From Paraburkholderia tuberum STM678 (lineage in GTDB: Bacteria > Pseudomonadota > Gammaproteobacteria > Burkholderiales > Burkholderiaceae), in the NCBI RefSeq assembly GCF_902833905.1, contig NZ_CADFGP010000024.1, forward strand, positions 52,411-116,410: a stretch of 64,000 nucleotides of DNA, written 5' to 3'. Made by a program: the position numbers and the translations under genes. Under the pieces are notes generated by a model that was not told where the DNA came from, did not search any database, and saw only the letters and a program-made list of their open reading frames with translations. Positions within the stretch are counted from its first letter, which is position 1. Every line of letters begins with the position of its first letter. Of the stretch, positions 35,363-46,131 are shown piece by piece.

Positions 35363-35926
35363 GGCCTACCGACGAATTCGGCAAGAAGCTTCATAGAATA
35401 CGCTCAACGCGCTGCGCGTGATCCATTCTTACGCCAGCCTACGCCCCGACCCGTGACGGTCAGCGGATGGAAACTACGCACCGTTGAAGTTAAACAACCG
35501 CATAACGGCAACCACGCGCAAATGACGTTGCCTATCATGCGTACCGCGCCGTCAATCTGGCAGCACGCACTGTCTATTTCCAGATTTGCATGCTCCCATC
35601 GAGATACCCAATCTCCTTCGTCTTGCTGCCCGTGAGCAGGCACGAGGTTGAAACGGCCCGAGTCTGGAGCGCAAGTCGGCTCACGTCTCGCAGATGTGCA
35701 AGGATTTCAAACGAGTCGGCGTTTTCGGTGTGACATCCCGTTTCAGGCTCCTGATAAACACGCGCCGCACAGTCGGCAACCGGCTTACGCCATCCCACAA
35801 GGCGACGGGACGATCGGCGAACGAAGATCCGCCGGCAGGACAGAACCGACGCACGAATGTCCGCACGAAAGCATGGGCAACGGCTGCAAATGGCCCGGAT
35901 TTTGCCGTCGCCCGGTCAGACAGGTT
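35363..35926. other. Intergenic region, probably degraded sequence
   Basis: About 560 bases with lower coding-like bias than the neighbours. Short frames exist on both strands but none resembles a protein or has a ribosome site. It lies between a truncated radical-SAM gene and a zinc-ribbon gene, consistent with a deletion scar. Confidence 0.4.
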
Positions 35927-36091
35927 TCAGCTCTTTCTGGAGGTTTTCGGCACAAATAGCGTGGGTGTGTGCAGAACCTTCTCGCTTCCGCACTTTGGGC
36001 AAGCCGGATGAGCGTTTTCATGTTCAGCAAGATGCTCGGCATGTTCGAACATCTCACCGCACTTCTCACACCTGTACCGGTAAGTCGGCAT
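35927..36091 (-). CDS. FmdB-type zinc-ribbon protein
   Basis: 54 residues starting MPTYRYRCEKCGEMFEHAEHL. Two CxxC knuckles (CEKC and CPKC, 25 residues apart) form the zinc ribbon of the FmdB/CxxC_CXXC_SSSS family; it ends VPKTSRKS. GGAGG precedes the ATG. It starts 120 bases beyond the 3' end of the chemoreceptor gene on the same strand. The family is widespread and of unclear role, proposed to be regulatory. Confidence 0.85.
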   Translation of the reverse strand: MPTYRYRCEKCGEMFEHAEHLAEHENAHPACPKCGSEKVLHTPTLFVPKTSRKS

Positions 36092-36211
36092 GGCATTCCT
36101 CCAACGAGAATCCCGCACGTCGGGCTGACCAGATACGTCTACGACGTCGGCAATAACCATTCTAGTGCAGGAAAGTGCGAGAAACGCCTGCGTGCACCTC
36201 GCGCGCAGCGC

Positions 36212-37828
36212 TCATCGTATGGGGCGAATGTCAGTTTGCCCGTCGCCTACCAGCCGAAATACCTGCACGGCATCTTCCAATGTGGACGCCTGTTCTTGCA
36301 TGCTGGCTGCCGCGGCTGCCACCTGCTCCACCAGGGCAACGTTCTGCTGGGTCATCTCGTCCATCTGCCCGATCGCGCGGTTGACTTCGCCGATGCCGGT
36401 ACTTTGCTCGTTGCTCGCGTGGGTAATCTCACCCATCAAAGTGACCACACTATCGACAGCCGTGACGATTTCGGTCATGTCCCGGCCAGCCTGGTCGACC
36501 AGTTCGCCGCCTGCATTGACGTTGCCGACCGAGTCGGTGATCAGCGCCTTGATTTCCCTGGCGGCCGTGGCGCTGCGTTGGGCCAGGCTGCGCACCTCGG
36601 CGGCGACGACCGCAAAGCCGCGTCCCTGGTCGCCGGCGCGGGCTGCCTCGACGGCCGCGTTCAAAGCCAGGATATTGGTCTGAAAGGCAATTGAGTCGAT
36701 CATGCTAATGATGTCGACGATCTTGTGTGAACTGCCGCGGATCAACGACATGGTGGTCACCACATGCCCCACCACGGTGCCGCCTTTGACCGCGAGATCG
36801 GAGGCCGAGGCGATGTGTTGGTTGGCGTGCGAAGCGCGTTCGGCATTGGCGCGGACCATCGCCGTCAATTGTTCCATCGTCGACGCGGTTTCCTCGAGCG
36901 AGCCAGCCTGCGCCTCGGTGCGGGACGAAAGCTCCGCGTTGCCGGCCGCAATTTCGCGCGCGCCCAGCGCGATCATATCCGAGGCACGTCGGACGTTGCC
37001 GACTACCGAGGCCAAACCGACACTGATGCCGTTCATTGCCTGCATCAACTGGCCCAGTTCGTCGCGCCGGCTGACATGAACTTGCGCGGTCAAATCGCCG
37101 GCCGCGAGTTTTTCGGCGGCGGCCTTCGCTTCGAGCAGTTGCATGCCGAGACCGCGCCGGGTCGTCACGAAGACCAGCGCGCTGACCAGCAGCGCGCCGA
37201 GTAGCCCGAAGCCGATCACCCCGGTTTGCAGGAAAGCGGGCAACGCCGCTCCCGGGCTCGCTCGGTCGGGGAGGATCACGGCCTCCAGCAGCCGACCATA
37301 GGCCAGCAGAAGTACGGTATTGGCGGCCAGGGTAAGCAGCGCGAGTCTGGCTCCGATCGACAGGTTCCACACCTCACTGACGTCGAGGCCGACATACAGC
37401 GCGCCGATTACCTCGCCAGAACTGTCCCGGATCGGCTCGTACCGTGTCATGTATTGCTTGCCGAATAGCGTCGCGTAACCGGTGTAGGGTTGCCCGCCGC
37501 GCAGCATCCGATAGCCGGGATGCGAGCGGTCGAGTACCGTGCCCACGGCCCGCTCGCCGGTTTGCCTTTTGACCGAAGTGGCGACGCGCACGAAGTCGTC
37601 GCCAATTGCGACGAATAAGGTGCCCGTCGCGCGGGTCTTGCCGGTGAAGTGGTCCACTTCGCCGTAGTTGAGGTTCAGCAGGGTGTTCCCGTTCAGCAGC
37701 CCGGGGGTCATGACACCGAGGATGTCGACACTGCTTGATTCGTCGCGTGAAAATGGAGCTGGAAAATACCCGGCGAGCGTTCGCGCGTGACGGCGCACCT
37801 GGGCCTTGAGCGGCAGCAGAGAGTACAT
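36212..37828 (-). CDS. Methyl-accepting chemotaxis protein with Cache domain, no N-terminal helix
   Basis: 538 residues. A Cache-type sensor runs about 18-150 (GTVLDRSHPGYRMLRG, TGYATLFGKQYMTRYEPIRD, VIGALYVGLDVSE). Two hydrophobic helices follow at about 158-180 and 203-223, then a HAMP-like segment and the long signalling hairpin with tip DSIAFQTNILALNAAVEAAR and flanking Glu/Gln methylation sites. Relatives have a transmembrane helix before the Cache domain; here the chain begins MYSLLPLKAQVRRHARTL with none. With two helices after the sensor, both ends are predicted on the same (cytoplasmic) side. Either the gene is 5'-truncated or it is an inward-facing sensor. Confidence 0.85.
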   Translation of the reverse strand: MYSLLPLKAQVRRHARTLAGYFPAPFSRDESSSVDILGVMTPGLLNGNTLLNLNYGEVDHFTGKTRATGTLFVAIGDDFVRVATSVKRQTGERAVGTVLDRSHPGYRMLRGGQPYTGYATLFGKQYMTRYEPIRDSSGEVIGALYVGLDVSEVWNLSIGARLALLTLAANTVLLLAYGRLLEAVILPDRASPGAALPAFLQTGVIGFGLLGALLVSALVFVTTRRGLGMQLLEAKAAAEKLAAGDLTAQVHVSRRDELGQLMQAMNGISVGLASVVGNVRRASDMIALGAREIAAGNAELSSRTEAQAGSLEETASTMEQLTAMVRANAERASHANQHIASASDLAVKGGTVVGHVVTTMSLIRGSSHKIVDIISMIDSIAFQTNILALNAAVEAARAGDQGRGFAVVAAEVRSLAQRSATAAREIKALITDSVGNVNAGGELVDQAGRDMTEIVTAVDSVVTLMGEITHASNEQSTGIGEVNRAIGQMDEMTQQNVALVEQVAAAAASMQEQASTLEDAVQVFRLVGDGQTDIRPIR

Positions 37829-37860
37829 GAAGTGAACCCCGTCGACTAAGTCAGCGTGCC

Positions 37861-37882
37861 GAATAAATCGGACGTTTTATTC
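37861..37882. promoter_or_regulatory. 7-bp inverted repeat upstream of the chemoreceptor gene
   Basis: GAATAAA (37861-37867) and TTTATTC (37876-37882) with an 8-base spacer, 33-54 bases before the chemoreceptor start. The AT-rich stem in GC-rich surroundings could be an operator or overlap the -10 region; no regulator is assigned. Confidence 0.35.
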
Positions 37883-38007
37883 TGAATTCATTAGACAGAA
37901 TATCGCATGAGATGGCAATAGAGTGTGCTCGCTAATCTCAGCTCACTGAAAGGCGGCGCCAGGCGAACCTCAAGAATATCGGCATGCGCCGTGGCGCTCC
38001 GCGCGGG

Positions 38008-38259
38008 TCATGGATGTTTGCACGCCAGCAGCCTTCCGACGAAGAGCGCCACGACACCGCTGAGAAGCGTCGCGAGAACTATTTCGCGCCGCCATTCGGG
38101 GCGCCCGTCTTGCTGAAACCAGATCCACCAAAGCACGGCAATCAGTACCAGGCGTTTAAAGGTGTAGAGGTCGGCGATGGCTTGTATCGATTGGGTCGCG
38201 AAATGACCGAAGTGTATGCTGGACAGATATGTTTCGATGGTCGAATCGAAGCTGTTCAT
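38008..38259 (-). pseudogene. PAP2-family phosphatase, N-terminal fragment
   Basis: 83 residues from MNSFDSTIETYLSSIHFGHF, through LYTFKRLVLIAVLWWIWF and WRREIVLATLLSGVVALFVGRLLA, the first two helices of a membrane PAP2 (undecaprenyl-diphosphatase-like) protein. After GRLLA the chain reads CKHP and stops; the catalytic motifs (KxxxxxxRP, PSGH, SRxxxxxHxxxD) are missing and not found downstream. Truncated remnant between the chemoreceptor and the SulP gene. Confidence 0.7.
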
Positions 38260-38414
38260 GTTCCTGTAATCGATATCTGCCAGTCGAAGCGGAACGTCAG
38301 AATAATTGAGGCAAGCGACAACAAATGAGGCGCAGACAACGTTTGCTGGCAATTTGCCCGTCCGAGGCGGTGTTCGCGGCATGCGCCGCCTCAGTGCGAA
38401 GCCAGGGCGGCCCG

Positions 38415-40127
38415 TTATGGCGCCCCCTTGACCCGCTCATGCGGATTCTCCACTCCCGCCATGCTCAGCGCCTCATGCAGCGTGCCGAAAATACAGCGCT
38501 CCTCGACGATCGGCGTGATTCCATGCCGATCCATATCCGAGCGCAAATAGCGATTCACCCGCGCAAAGACCACCTCGATCCCATTGCGCTTGAGCGCCGA
38601 GCACAACTCGCCCACCGAGCGCGCCGCCGAATAATCGACATCCGTAATCGCGCTCGCATCGACGACGAACCAGCGCACGGCATTCGGTGCGTGATCGATC
38701 AGGCGGCGCGTATCGTCGACGAAAAAATGATCGTTCGCGTAGAACAGATCGGCGCCGAAACGATAGACGATCAACCCAGGCGCGGTCTCCACGCCGGGCA
38801 CCGCCGGCACCGGCACCCACATGCCGTCGCCGTTGGGCGCGAGCATCATCGTGTGGGGGCGGTAGCTGTGTCGCACGTGACGCAGCAACGACAACGCAAC
38901 GGCGACCAGAATGCCGTGCTCGACGCCGATCAGCACGACCGCCGCCGCCGTGAACAAAGCCAGCGCGAATTCGCCGGGACTTTCGCGGCGAATCGAAAAG
39001 AGCGACTGCAGATCGATCAGGCCGACCGCGATCGTAAACACGATGCTCGCGAGAATGCAGTGCGGCAGATACTGCAGATAGCGGCTGAAAAACAGCAGCA
39101 CGACCACCACGACCGCCGCGAACACGAGCTGCGCGAACTGGCTGCGCGTGCCGGCGCGATCGGCCATCGCGGTCTGGGTCAGGCTGCCGTTGACGACGAA
39201 CGCGCCGGAAAACGCCGCCGCCGCGTTGGCGGCCGCGATGCCGAGCAGGTCTGCGTTGGTATCGATCGGCTCGTGATAGCGGTCGGCGAACACCCGGCTC
39301 GCCGCGGCGCTTTGCGCGACGATCATCACGAAGCACGACGCCGCGACCGGCACGAGATCGAGCATCTGCTGCCACGTCACCGACGCAACCCGCAGCGGCG
39401 GCAATCCGCCCTCCACCGGTCCGAGGATGGAGATGCCGTGCGCGGCGAATCCGAACACATCGCTCGCGGCAATGCCCGCGACGACCGCGACCAACGGCAC
39501 CGGCAGGCGCGGCCAGAAACGTTTGCAGACGAGAATCGCGGTCACCACGAGCAGCGAGATCGCCAGGGTCGGCCGATTGATCTGCGCGGCGTCGCTCACG
39601 ACGAGCAGCAGTTGTTTCACGCTGCTCGCCGCATGTCCGGGCACGCCGAGCATGTCGCCGAGCATCGCGATGCCGACCTGCACGCCGACGCCCGCAAGAA
39701 AGCCGACCAGCACCGTACGCGACAGGAAATCGGCGAGAAAGCCGAGCTTGAAGATGCGCGCGACGAACAGCAACGCGGCCGTCAGCAACGCGACCATCGC
39801 CACGAGCGCCGCATACTCGGCGCTCGACGCGGGCGCCATCGTCGAAAGACGACTCGCGAAGATCGTCGCGGTGGCCGAATCGGCGGCGACGACCAGATGC
39901 CGCGAAGCACCGAAGAACGCGAACGCGACGAGCGGCAGGAACACCGTGTAGAGCCCGGTGACGGCCGGCATGCCGGCAATGCGCGCATAGCCGAGGACCT
40001 GCGGAATATCCATCGACGCAAGCTGCACACCGGCCAGCGCATCGCGCGCCGCCGCAATCCGGCTCAAAGGAAGAACGCCCTTCAGCACGCCGGCACGCGC
40101 CGCCATTTTTTGCAGAGAATCTTGCAT
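38415..40127 (-). CDS. SulP/SLC26-family anion transporter with STAS domain
   Basis: 570 residues from MQDSLQKMAARAG; an ATG 12 codons upstream is the alternative. About 12-14 hydrophobic segments (about 20-430), with the SulP signature region MDIPQVLGYARIAGMPAVTGLYTVFLPLV and ASRHLVVAADSATATIF. C-terminal cytoplasmic STAS domain about 450-560 (DASAITDVDYSAARSV). The family moves sulfate, bicarbonate or dicarboxylates with Na+ or H+. No sulfate-assimilation genes or carbonic anhydrase lie beside it, so the anion is undetermined. Confidence 0.9.
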   Translation of the reverse strand: MQDSLQKMAARAGVLKGVLPLSRIAAARDALAGVQLASMDIPQVLGYARIAGMPAVTGLYTVFLPLVAFAFFGASRHLVVAADSATATIFASRLSTMAPASSAEYAALVAMVALLTAALLFVARIFKLGFLADFLSRTVLVGFLAGVGVQVGIAMLGDMLGVPGHAASSVKQLLLVVSDAAQINRPTLAISLLVVTAILVCKRFWPRLPVPLVAVVAGIAASDVFGFAAHGISILGPVEGGLPPLRVASVTWQQMLDLVPVAASCFVMIVAQSAAASRVFADRYHEPIDTNADLLGIAAANAAAAFSGAFVVNGSLTQTAMADRAGTRSQFAQLVFAAVVVVVLLFFSRYLQYLPHCILASIVFTIAVGLIDLQSLFSIRRESPGEFALALFTAAAVVLIGVEHGILVAVALSLLRHVRHSYRPHTMMLAPNGDGMWVPVPAVPGVETAPGLIVYRFGADLFYANDHFFVDDTRRLIDHAPNAVRWFVVDASAITDVDYSAARSVGELCSALKRNGIEVVFARVNRYLRSDMDRHGITPIVEERCIFGTLHEALSMAGVENPHERVKGAP

Positions 40128-40356
40128 ACGCGATGCTGACCTAAAACGAAAGTAATCGCGCATCGTGCCGCGAACCGGCGCGCCAAGGCAAGACTTATGA
40201 AAAGGAGAACGGGCTATTGACGAAAACGAAAACGAGAAAGCAAACCGAAAGAGCGCAAACGATTGCTCCTTTCAAGCGCACAACAAACTAACGGACGTTA
40301 ATCGCAAAGCGAAAATCTCCACGGCGCAGCCGCGGAAAAAAACGCGCGAAGAAGAT

Positions 40357-40455
40357 CTACCGTTTGAATTGCCCTGTCTGCGGGTCCACATGGCGCGCGA
40401 AACCGAACAGCGCAGCAATGCAGATCGGACAGGCGATCAGAAAGATGACCAGCAT
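40357..40455 (-). CDS. Candidate 32-residue membrane microprotein
   Basis: Frame MLVIFLIACPICIAALFGFA followed by RHVDPQTGQFKR and TAG. One hydrophobic helix (1-20) with a CPxC pair and a short polar tail. GGGGTGAG lies 7-14 bases before the ATG. Found by reading the gap between the SulP and LacI genes. Single-helix microproteins with this plan often modulate a membrane complex, but no partner is indicated. Chance occurrence cannot be excluded for so short a frame. Confidence 0.4.
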   Translation of the reverse strand: MLVIFLIACPICIAALFGFARHVDPQTGQFKR

Positions 40456-40657
40456 CACACTCACCCCGTAACAACTTGTTACCGGGAAGTGTAAAGAAAT
40501 TTGAAGTAAGTTTAATGAGAAAAAACCGCAAAGCACTGTTGCGCAGGATTACGGGAGCCTTAAAAAGATCGTCGATGCGTAAGTGAAAACGCCAATAGGC
40601 GGCCACCGCGCCCGTCCGCGCGCCAGGCATCACACCGCCACGATTAGGCAAACCCTT

Positions 40658-41710
40658 CTACCGCTTTGCGCCGCGCGTATTTTTCTTCGGCATCGGCGCT
40701 GGCCCGACCGATTCGCGCATCGTCACGCTGAGCGGAAACTCGCGCAAGATCTCCCAGTTGGTGCCGTAACACTGGTTGATGAGCCAGCGCACCGCGTTTT
40801 GCGTAAGTTCCCCGGTTGGAATATGCACCGACGTGAGCCCGGGCGCCGCGTAGGCGGCCGAGTAGTCGTCGTCGTAGCTGATCACGGAGATGTCGTGCGG
40901 CACCGAAATGCCCGCCTGGTGAAAGCGCGCGAGCACGCTGACCGCCATCGTGTCGTTCGCGCAGAACAGGCCGGTCACGCGCCGCTGCGTCTCGAGCAGC
41001 TTCTGCGCGGCCGCGTAGCCGCCTTCGGGCGAAAAGTCGGATTCGATCAGCGTGACGTCGTCGCGCGCAATGCCGGCTCGCGCGAGCTCGGCGAAAAAGC
41101 CGTCGATCCGCATCACGTTGTCCGATGCGGTAGCGGGCCCGGAAATCACCGCGATGTCGCGATGCCCGTGATCGAGCAGCGTGCGCGCCGCGAGTTCGCC
41201 GCCGCGCCGATGATCCGCGCTGAACGACGCCTCGGGCAACTGCTCGAACGCGCGATTCAGGAACACCATCTTCGGATGCATGCCATGCAGCATGATCAGG
41301 TCTTCGTCGTGCAGATCGTGGCTGATCACGACCACGCCATCGCAATCGCGGCCGATCAAAAAGCGCACTGCCTCGATCGCCTGCTCGCGCGGCGACACCT
41401 CGCCGCAACCGGTCGCGACCACGACATGGCGCCCCACCGCGCGCAGCTCGGTGTCGGTCTGCTTCAGGATCGTGCCGTAGTAGGAACCAAAGAAGGTCGG
41501 CACGAAGATGCCGATGATGCCGAGCTGCTGCGTCGCCATCGCCCGGCCGATCGACGACGGGCGGAAATTCAGCGCCTCGATCGCCGCCTTCACGCGCGCC
41601 GCGGCATCGGCGGAAATCGGTCCCTTGCCGGAAATGGCTCGTGAGGCAGTCGACATGCCCACGCCGGCCAGTTCCGCGACGTCCTTGAGTGTTGCCACGC
41701 GGTTCTCCAT
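40658..41710 (-). CDS. LacI-family repressor of the beta-glucoside operon
   Basis: 350 residues from MENRVATLKDVAELAGVGMSTASRAISGKG, the LacI helix-turn-helix with hinge helix (PSSIGRAMATQQLG), then a two-lobe sugar-binding domain (SHDLHDEDLIML, CANDTMAVSVL, SYDDDYSAAYAAPGLTSV). Last gene of the six-gene minus-strand unit, 45 bases after the ATPase stop. The palindrome GTGGAAGCGCTTCCAC upstream of the beta-glucosidase matches the central-CG type of LacI-family operators, so autoregulation and control of the operon by a beta-glucoside inducer are inferred. Confidence 0.9.
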   Translation of the reverse strand: MENRVATLKDVAELAGVGMSTASRAISGKGPISADAAARVKAAIEALNFRPSSIGRAMATQQLGIIGIFVPTFFGSYYGTILKQTDTELRAVGRHVVVATGCGEVSPREQAIEAVRFLIGRDCDGVVVISHDLHDEDLIMLHGMHPKMVFLNRAFEQLPEASFSADHRRGGELAARTLLDHGHRDIAVISGPATASDNVMRIDGFFAELARAGIARDDVTLIESDFSPEGGYAAAQKLLETQRRVTGLFCANDTMAVSVLARFHQAGISVPHDISVISYDDDYSAAYAAPGLTSVHIPTGELTQNAVRWLINQCYGTNWEILREFPLSVTMRESVGPAPMPKKNTRGAKR

Positions 41711-41755
41711 CAAGCCTGTCTCGACGAGCCGCTTCGCGCGTGACGCGCCGCGGCG

Positions 41756-42916
<1,161 letters not shown>

Positions 42917-42919
42917 GCC

Positions 42920-43837
42920 CTACCCCTTGACGGCGCCCGACGCAATGCCGCGCACGAACCAGCGGCCCGAAATGAAATAAACCGCGAGCGGCACCAGCGA
43001 CGTCAGGATCGTCGCCGCCATATTGACGTTGTAGAGCCGCTCGCCGGTCGTCGTGTTGATGATGTTGTTCAACTGCACCGTCATCGGTAGATTCTTCGTG
43101 CCAGCGAACACGAGGCCCAGAATGAAGTCGTTCCAGATGTTCGTGACCTGCATGATCAGCGCGACGACGATGATCGGCGTCGACATCGGCAGCATCAGTT
43201 GAAAGAAGATGCGCCAGAAGCTGCCGCCGTCGATGCGCGCGGCCTTGAACAGCTCCTGCGGAATCGACGCGTAGTAGTTGCGGAACAGCAGCGTCATCAC
43301 CGGCATGCCGAACATCGTATGGATCAGCACGATGCCCGGCAGCGAGCTGAACAGATGCACGCTCGCGAGCACGCGCACGAGCGGATAGATCATTACCTGC
43401 ACTGGAATGAACGCGCCGACGAGCAGCACGCCGAACAGCAGACCCGCGCCGCGCGGCCGCCAGAACGACAGCGCGTAGCCATTCACCGCGCCGACCATGA
43501 TCGACAGCACCGTGCTAGGCACGACGATACGCACCGAGTTCCAGAAGCCGACGCGAATGCCGTTGCAATCGAGCCCGGTGCAGGCCGACTGCCATGCGGC
43601 GCTCCACGCGTCGAGCGTGAAATGCATCGGCAAGCCGAGCAGATTGCCGAGGCGGATCTCGCTCATCGGTTTGACCGACGTGACCAGCATCACGTAGAGC
43701 GGCAGCAGAAAGAACACCGCCGCGGTGAGCAGAAACGCGTAGATGCCCAGGCGCGCCGGCGAGAACGCCGAGCGGCGGGGCCGCGTGCGCGCGCGATGCG
43801 GCATGCCGCCTTTGAGCGTGGAATCGAGCGTGTTCAT
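42920..43837 (-). CDS. Sugar ABC transporter permease (MalG type)
   Basis: 305 residues from MNTLDSTLKGGMPHR. Six transmembrane helices; the EAA loop that contacts the ATPase reads SIPQELFKAARIDGGSFWRIFFQLMLPM. A cysteine pair (CTGLDC) lies in the first periplasmic loop. Overlaps the other permease by 4 bases (ATGA). Inner-membrane half of a CUT1 importer. Confidence 0.92.
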   Translation of the reverse strand: MNTLDSTLKGGMPHRARTRPRRSAFSPARLGIYAFLLTAAVFFLLPLYVMLVTSVKPMSEIRLGNLLGLPMHFTLDAWSAAWQSACTGLDCNGIRVGFWNSVRIVVPSTVLSIMVGAVNGYALSFWRPRGAGLLFGVLLVGAFIPVQVMIYPLVRVLASVHLFSSLPGIVLIHTMFGMPVMTLLFRNYYASIPQELFKAARIDGGSFWRIFFQLMLPMSTPIIVVALIMQVTNIWNDFILGLVFAGTKNLPMTVQLNNIINTTTGERLYNVNMAATILTSLVPLAVYFISGRWFVRGIASGAVKG

Positions 43838-44790
43838 CCTCTCTCCCCGCGCAGCGCCGCGCGGCTGCGCGCATAGAAGAACGGCGCGAGAACCGCCAGC
43901 ACCGTCGCGAGCAGCACGATCGATGCAGCCGACGCAAGGCCGATGTTCGCGCGCCCGAACAGATAGTCCATGATGAATTTGGCCGGCACTTCGCTCGCGG
44001 TGCCGGGGCCGCCCTGCGTCATCGCGACGACCGCGTCGTACAGCTTCACGACCATCACGAACAGCAGCACGAACGCGGTCGAGATCGACGGTCCGAGCAT
44101 CGGCACCACGATGCTCGCGTACACGCGCCAGCGTGGAATGCCGTCGACGCGCGCGGCTTTCCACAACTCTTCGTCGATGCCGCGCAGGCCCGCGAGCAAC
44201 AGCGCCATCACGAGGCCCGAAGCTTGCCACACGGTCGCGATCACGATCGTGTAGATGACCCAGTCCTGATCGACGATCCAGTCGAAGCGCGCATGCGCGA
44301 AGCCGAGGTTGCGCAGCACCTGCTGCGCACCGAGCGCGGGATTCAGGATCCATTGCCACACGAGCCCGGTCGCGACGAACGACATCGCGTACGGATACAG
44401 AAACACCGTGCGCAACGCGCCTTCCGCGACCACGCGCTGATCGATAAAGATCGCCAGCAGCAAGCCGATCACCATGCACGCGATGATGAAACACGCGCCA
44501 TAGATCACGATGTTCTGCAGCGACGTCAACCAGCGGTCGTTGTGAAAGAGCCGCACGTACTGCGTGAAGCCCACGAAGTCGTGCGACGGAAACGTGTGCG
44601 AATTGCTGAGCGACACGCGCGCGGTCCAGACCATCGTGCCCAGGTACGTGAACACGACGGTCAGGAGCATCGGCAGCAAGGCCAGCCAGACCGCGATCGA
44701 AAACCGCCGGTTCAGCGGCTTGTTTCGCGGTTTGGGGTGCGGCTTGCCCTGTGGTTTCGAACCCTCGGCTGGCAGCTTGAGCGCGTGCAC
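43834..44790 (-). CDS. Sugar ABC transporter permease (MalF type)
   Basis: 318 residues. A basic cytoplasmic N-terminus (GKPHPKPRNKPLNRR) is followed by six helices; EAA loop GIDEELWKAARVDGIPRWRVYASIVVPML. It pairs with the MalG-type permease it overlaps. Encoded 8 bases downstream of the binding-protein gene. Confidence 0.92.
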   Translation of the reverse strand: MHALKLPAEGSKPQGKPHPKPRNKPLNRRFSIAVWLALLPMLLTVVFTYLGTMVWTARVSLSNSHTFPSHDFVGFTQYVRLFHNDRWLTSLQNIVIYGACFIIACMVIGLLLAIFIDQRVVAEGALRTVFLYPYAMSFVATGLVWQWILNPALGAQQVLRNLGFAHARFDWIVDQDWVIYTIVIATVWQASGLVMALLLAGLRGIDEELWKAARVDGIPRWRVYASIVVPMLGPSISTAFVLLFVMVVKLYDAVVAMTQGGPGTASEVPAKFIMDYLFGRANIGLASAASIVLLATVLAVLAPFFYARSRAALRGERG

Positions 44791-44798
44791 GGCGAGGC

Positions 44799-46037
44799 CT
44801 AGCCCTTCAACGCGCTGGCGAACGCTTTCTGCGCGTCGTCGACGGACTCGTTCTTGTTCCAGAAGTTCGTCACGACGTCAGTCAGCGCACCCTGCATATC
44901 GGGCGACAGCAGCATTTCCGGATTTGGCAACTGGCGCGACTTGTCCTTCATGATCGCGATGCCCTCCTTGGCGCAGACGTCGAGGCTGCTTTCGTCGACG
45001 TCAGACCGGATCGGAATCGAGCCCTTCTTCGCGCTGAACGCGACCTGCGCGGACGGCGAGGTCATCACCGTGGCGAGCAGATTCTGCGCCTTGATCGCCG
45101 ACGCGCTGTCAGTCTTCGGAAACACGAAGACGTCGCCCGCGACCAGATACGGCGAACGCGGACCGAAGCCCGGGAAGCAGCCGAAGTCCTTGCCCGCCGT
45201 TTGATTCGCCGCGACGAACTCGCCCTTCGCCCAGTCGCCCATGATCTGAACGCCGGCCTTGCCCGAAGTCACGAGCGCGGTCGCGTCGTTCCAGTTGCGG
45301 CCGGGCGAGCCCGGATCGACGAAATCGTGCAGCCGCTTGAACGACACGAGCACCTTCTTGAACGCATCGGAGTTCACCGCGTTCTGATCGTGATCGCGAT
45401 AGACCTTCATATACAGGTCCGGGCCGCCCACATCGGCGAGCACCGCATCGAACGTGATCTTCTCCTGCCACGGCTGGCCGCCGAACGCGAGCGGAATCAC
45501 GCCCGCGCTCTTCAGCTTGCCGAGATCGGCGATGAATTCGTCGTAGCTTTTGGGCTCGCTCGCGATGCCCGCTTTCTGGAACACCGGCTTCGAGTAGAAG
45601 AACCACGCGGGCATATGAATGTCGACCGGCGCCGCGTAGAAATGGCCCTTCACGCGGATACTGTCGAGAATCGACTGCGGGAAAATGCCGTTCCAGTTTT
45701 CTTTCGCGGCGACGTCGTCGACGTTATTCAGGAGTCCCTGGTCGATCAGATCGTGAAACTGCTTCGACGTATTGAACTGGGCGGCGGTGGGTGGATCGCC
45801 GCCGACGATCCGGTTGATCGCGGTGGCACGCGCCTGATCTCCGCCGGCGACTGCGTTGTCGACCCATTGGCCGCCGGCCTTGTCGTACGCGACGGCAAAC
45901 TGCCGAATCGCGGCCGACTCGCCGCCCGAGGTCCACCAGTGAATCACGTTAGCCTTGAGCGGTTCCGCATGCGCGACGACGCCATACAGCGCCAGTGCCG
46001 CAACTACGCCTCGCAAGACCATTCTGTTGCTGTTCAT
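44799..46037 (-). CDS. Periplasmic sugar-binding protein of the ABC importer
   Basis: 412 residues. The signal peptide ends VVAHA-E (about residue 24). Family 1 extracellular solute-binding fold: VIHWWTSGGESAAIRQFAVAYDKAGGQWVD, AQFNTSKQFHDLIDQGLLNN, and LVTSGKAGVQIMGDWAKGEF. The WWTSGGE start and its length match glucose/cello-oligosaccharide binding proteins of CUT1 systems. Linked to a GH1 beta-glucosidase, so a beta-glucoside such as cellobiose is the inferred ligand, but plain glucose is possible. Confidence 0.9.
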   Translation of the reverse strand: MNSNRMVLRGVVAALALYGVVAHAEPLKANVIHWWTSGGESAAIRQFAVAYDKAGGQWVDNAVAGGDQARATAINRIVGGDPPTAAQFNTSKQFHDLIDQGLLNNVDDVAAKENWNGIFPQSILDSIRVKGHFYAAPVDIHMPAWFFYSKPVFQKAGIASEPKSYDEFIADLGKLKSAGVIPLAFGGQPWQEKITFDAVLADVGGPDLYMKVYRDHDQNAVNSDAFKKVLVSFKRLHDFVDPGSPGRNWNDATALVTSGKAGVQIMGDWAKGEFVAANQTAGKDFGCFPGFGPRSPYLVAGDVFVFPKTDSASAIKAQNLLATVMTSPSAQVAFSAKKGSIPIRSDVDESSLDVCAKEGIAIMKDKSRQLPNPEMLLSPDMQGALTDVVTNFWNKNESVDDAQKAFASALKG

Positions 46038-46131
46038 TCCGTCTCCTCCAGGCTGAGTGCCCGTGTGTCAAGTCGAAATACCTTCCAGCTCCACCCGGCT
46101 TTACATCGTTGCTGCGTCGTTTTAATTGTGT

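Noticed and set aside
40298..40651. A 117-codon minus-strand frame upstream of the LacI gene
   Set aside because: No ribosome site, poor composition; a different frame in the same gap gives the more plausible 32-residue microprotein.
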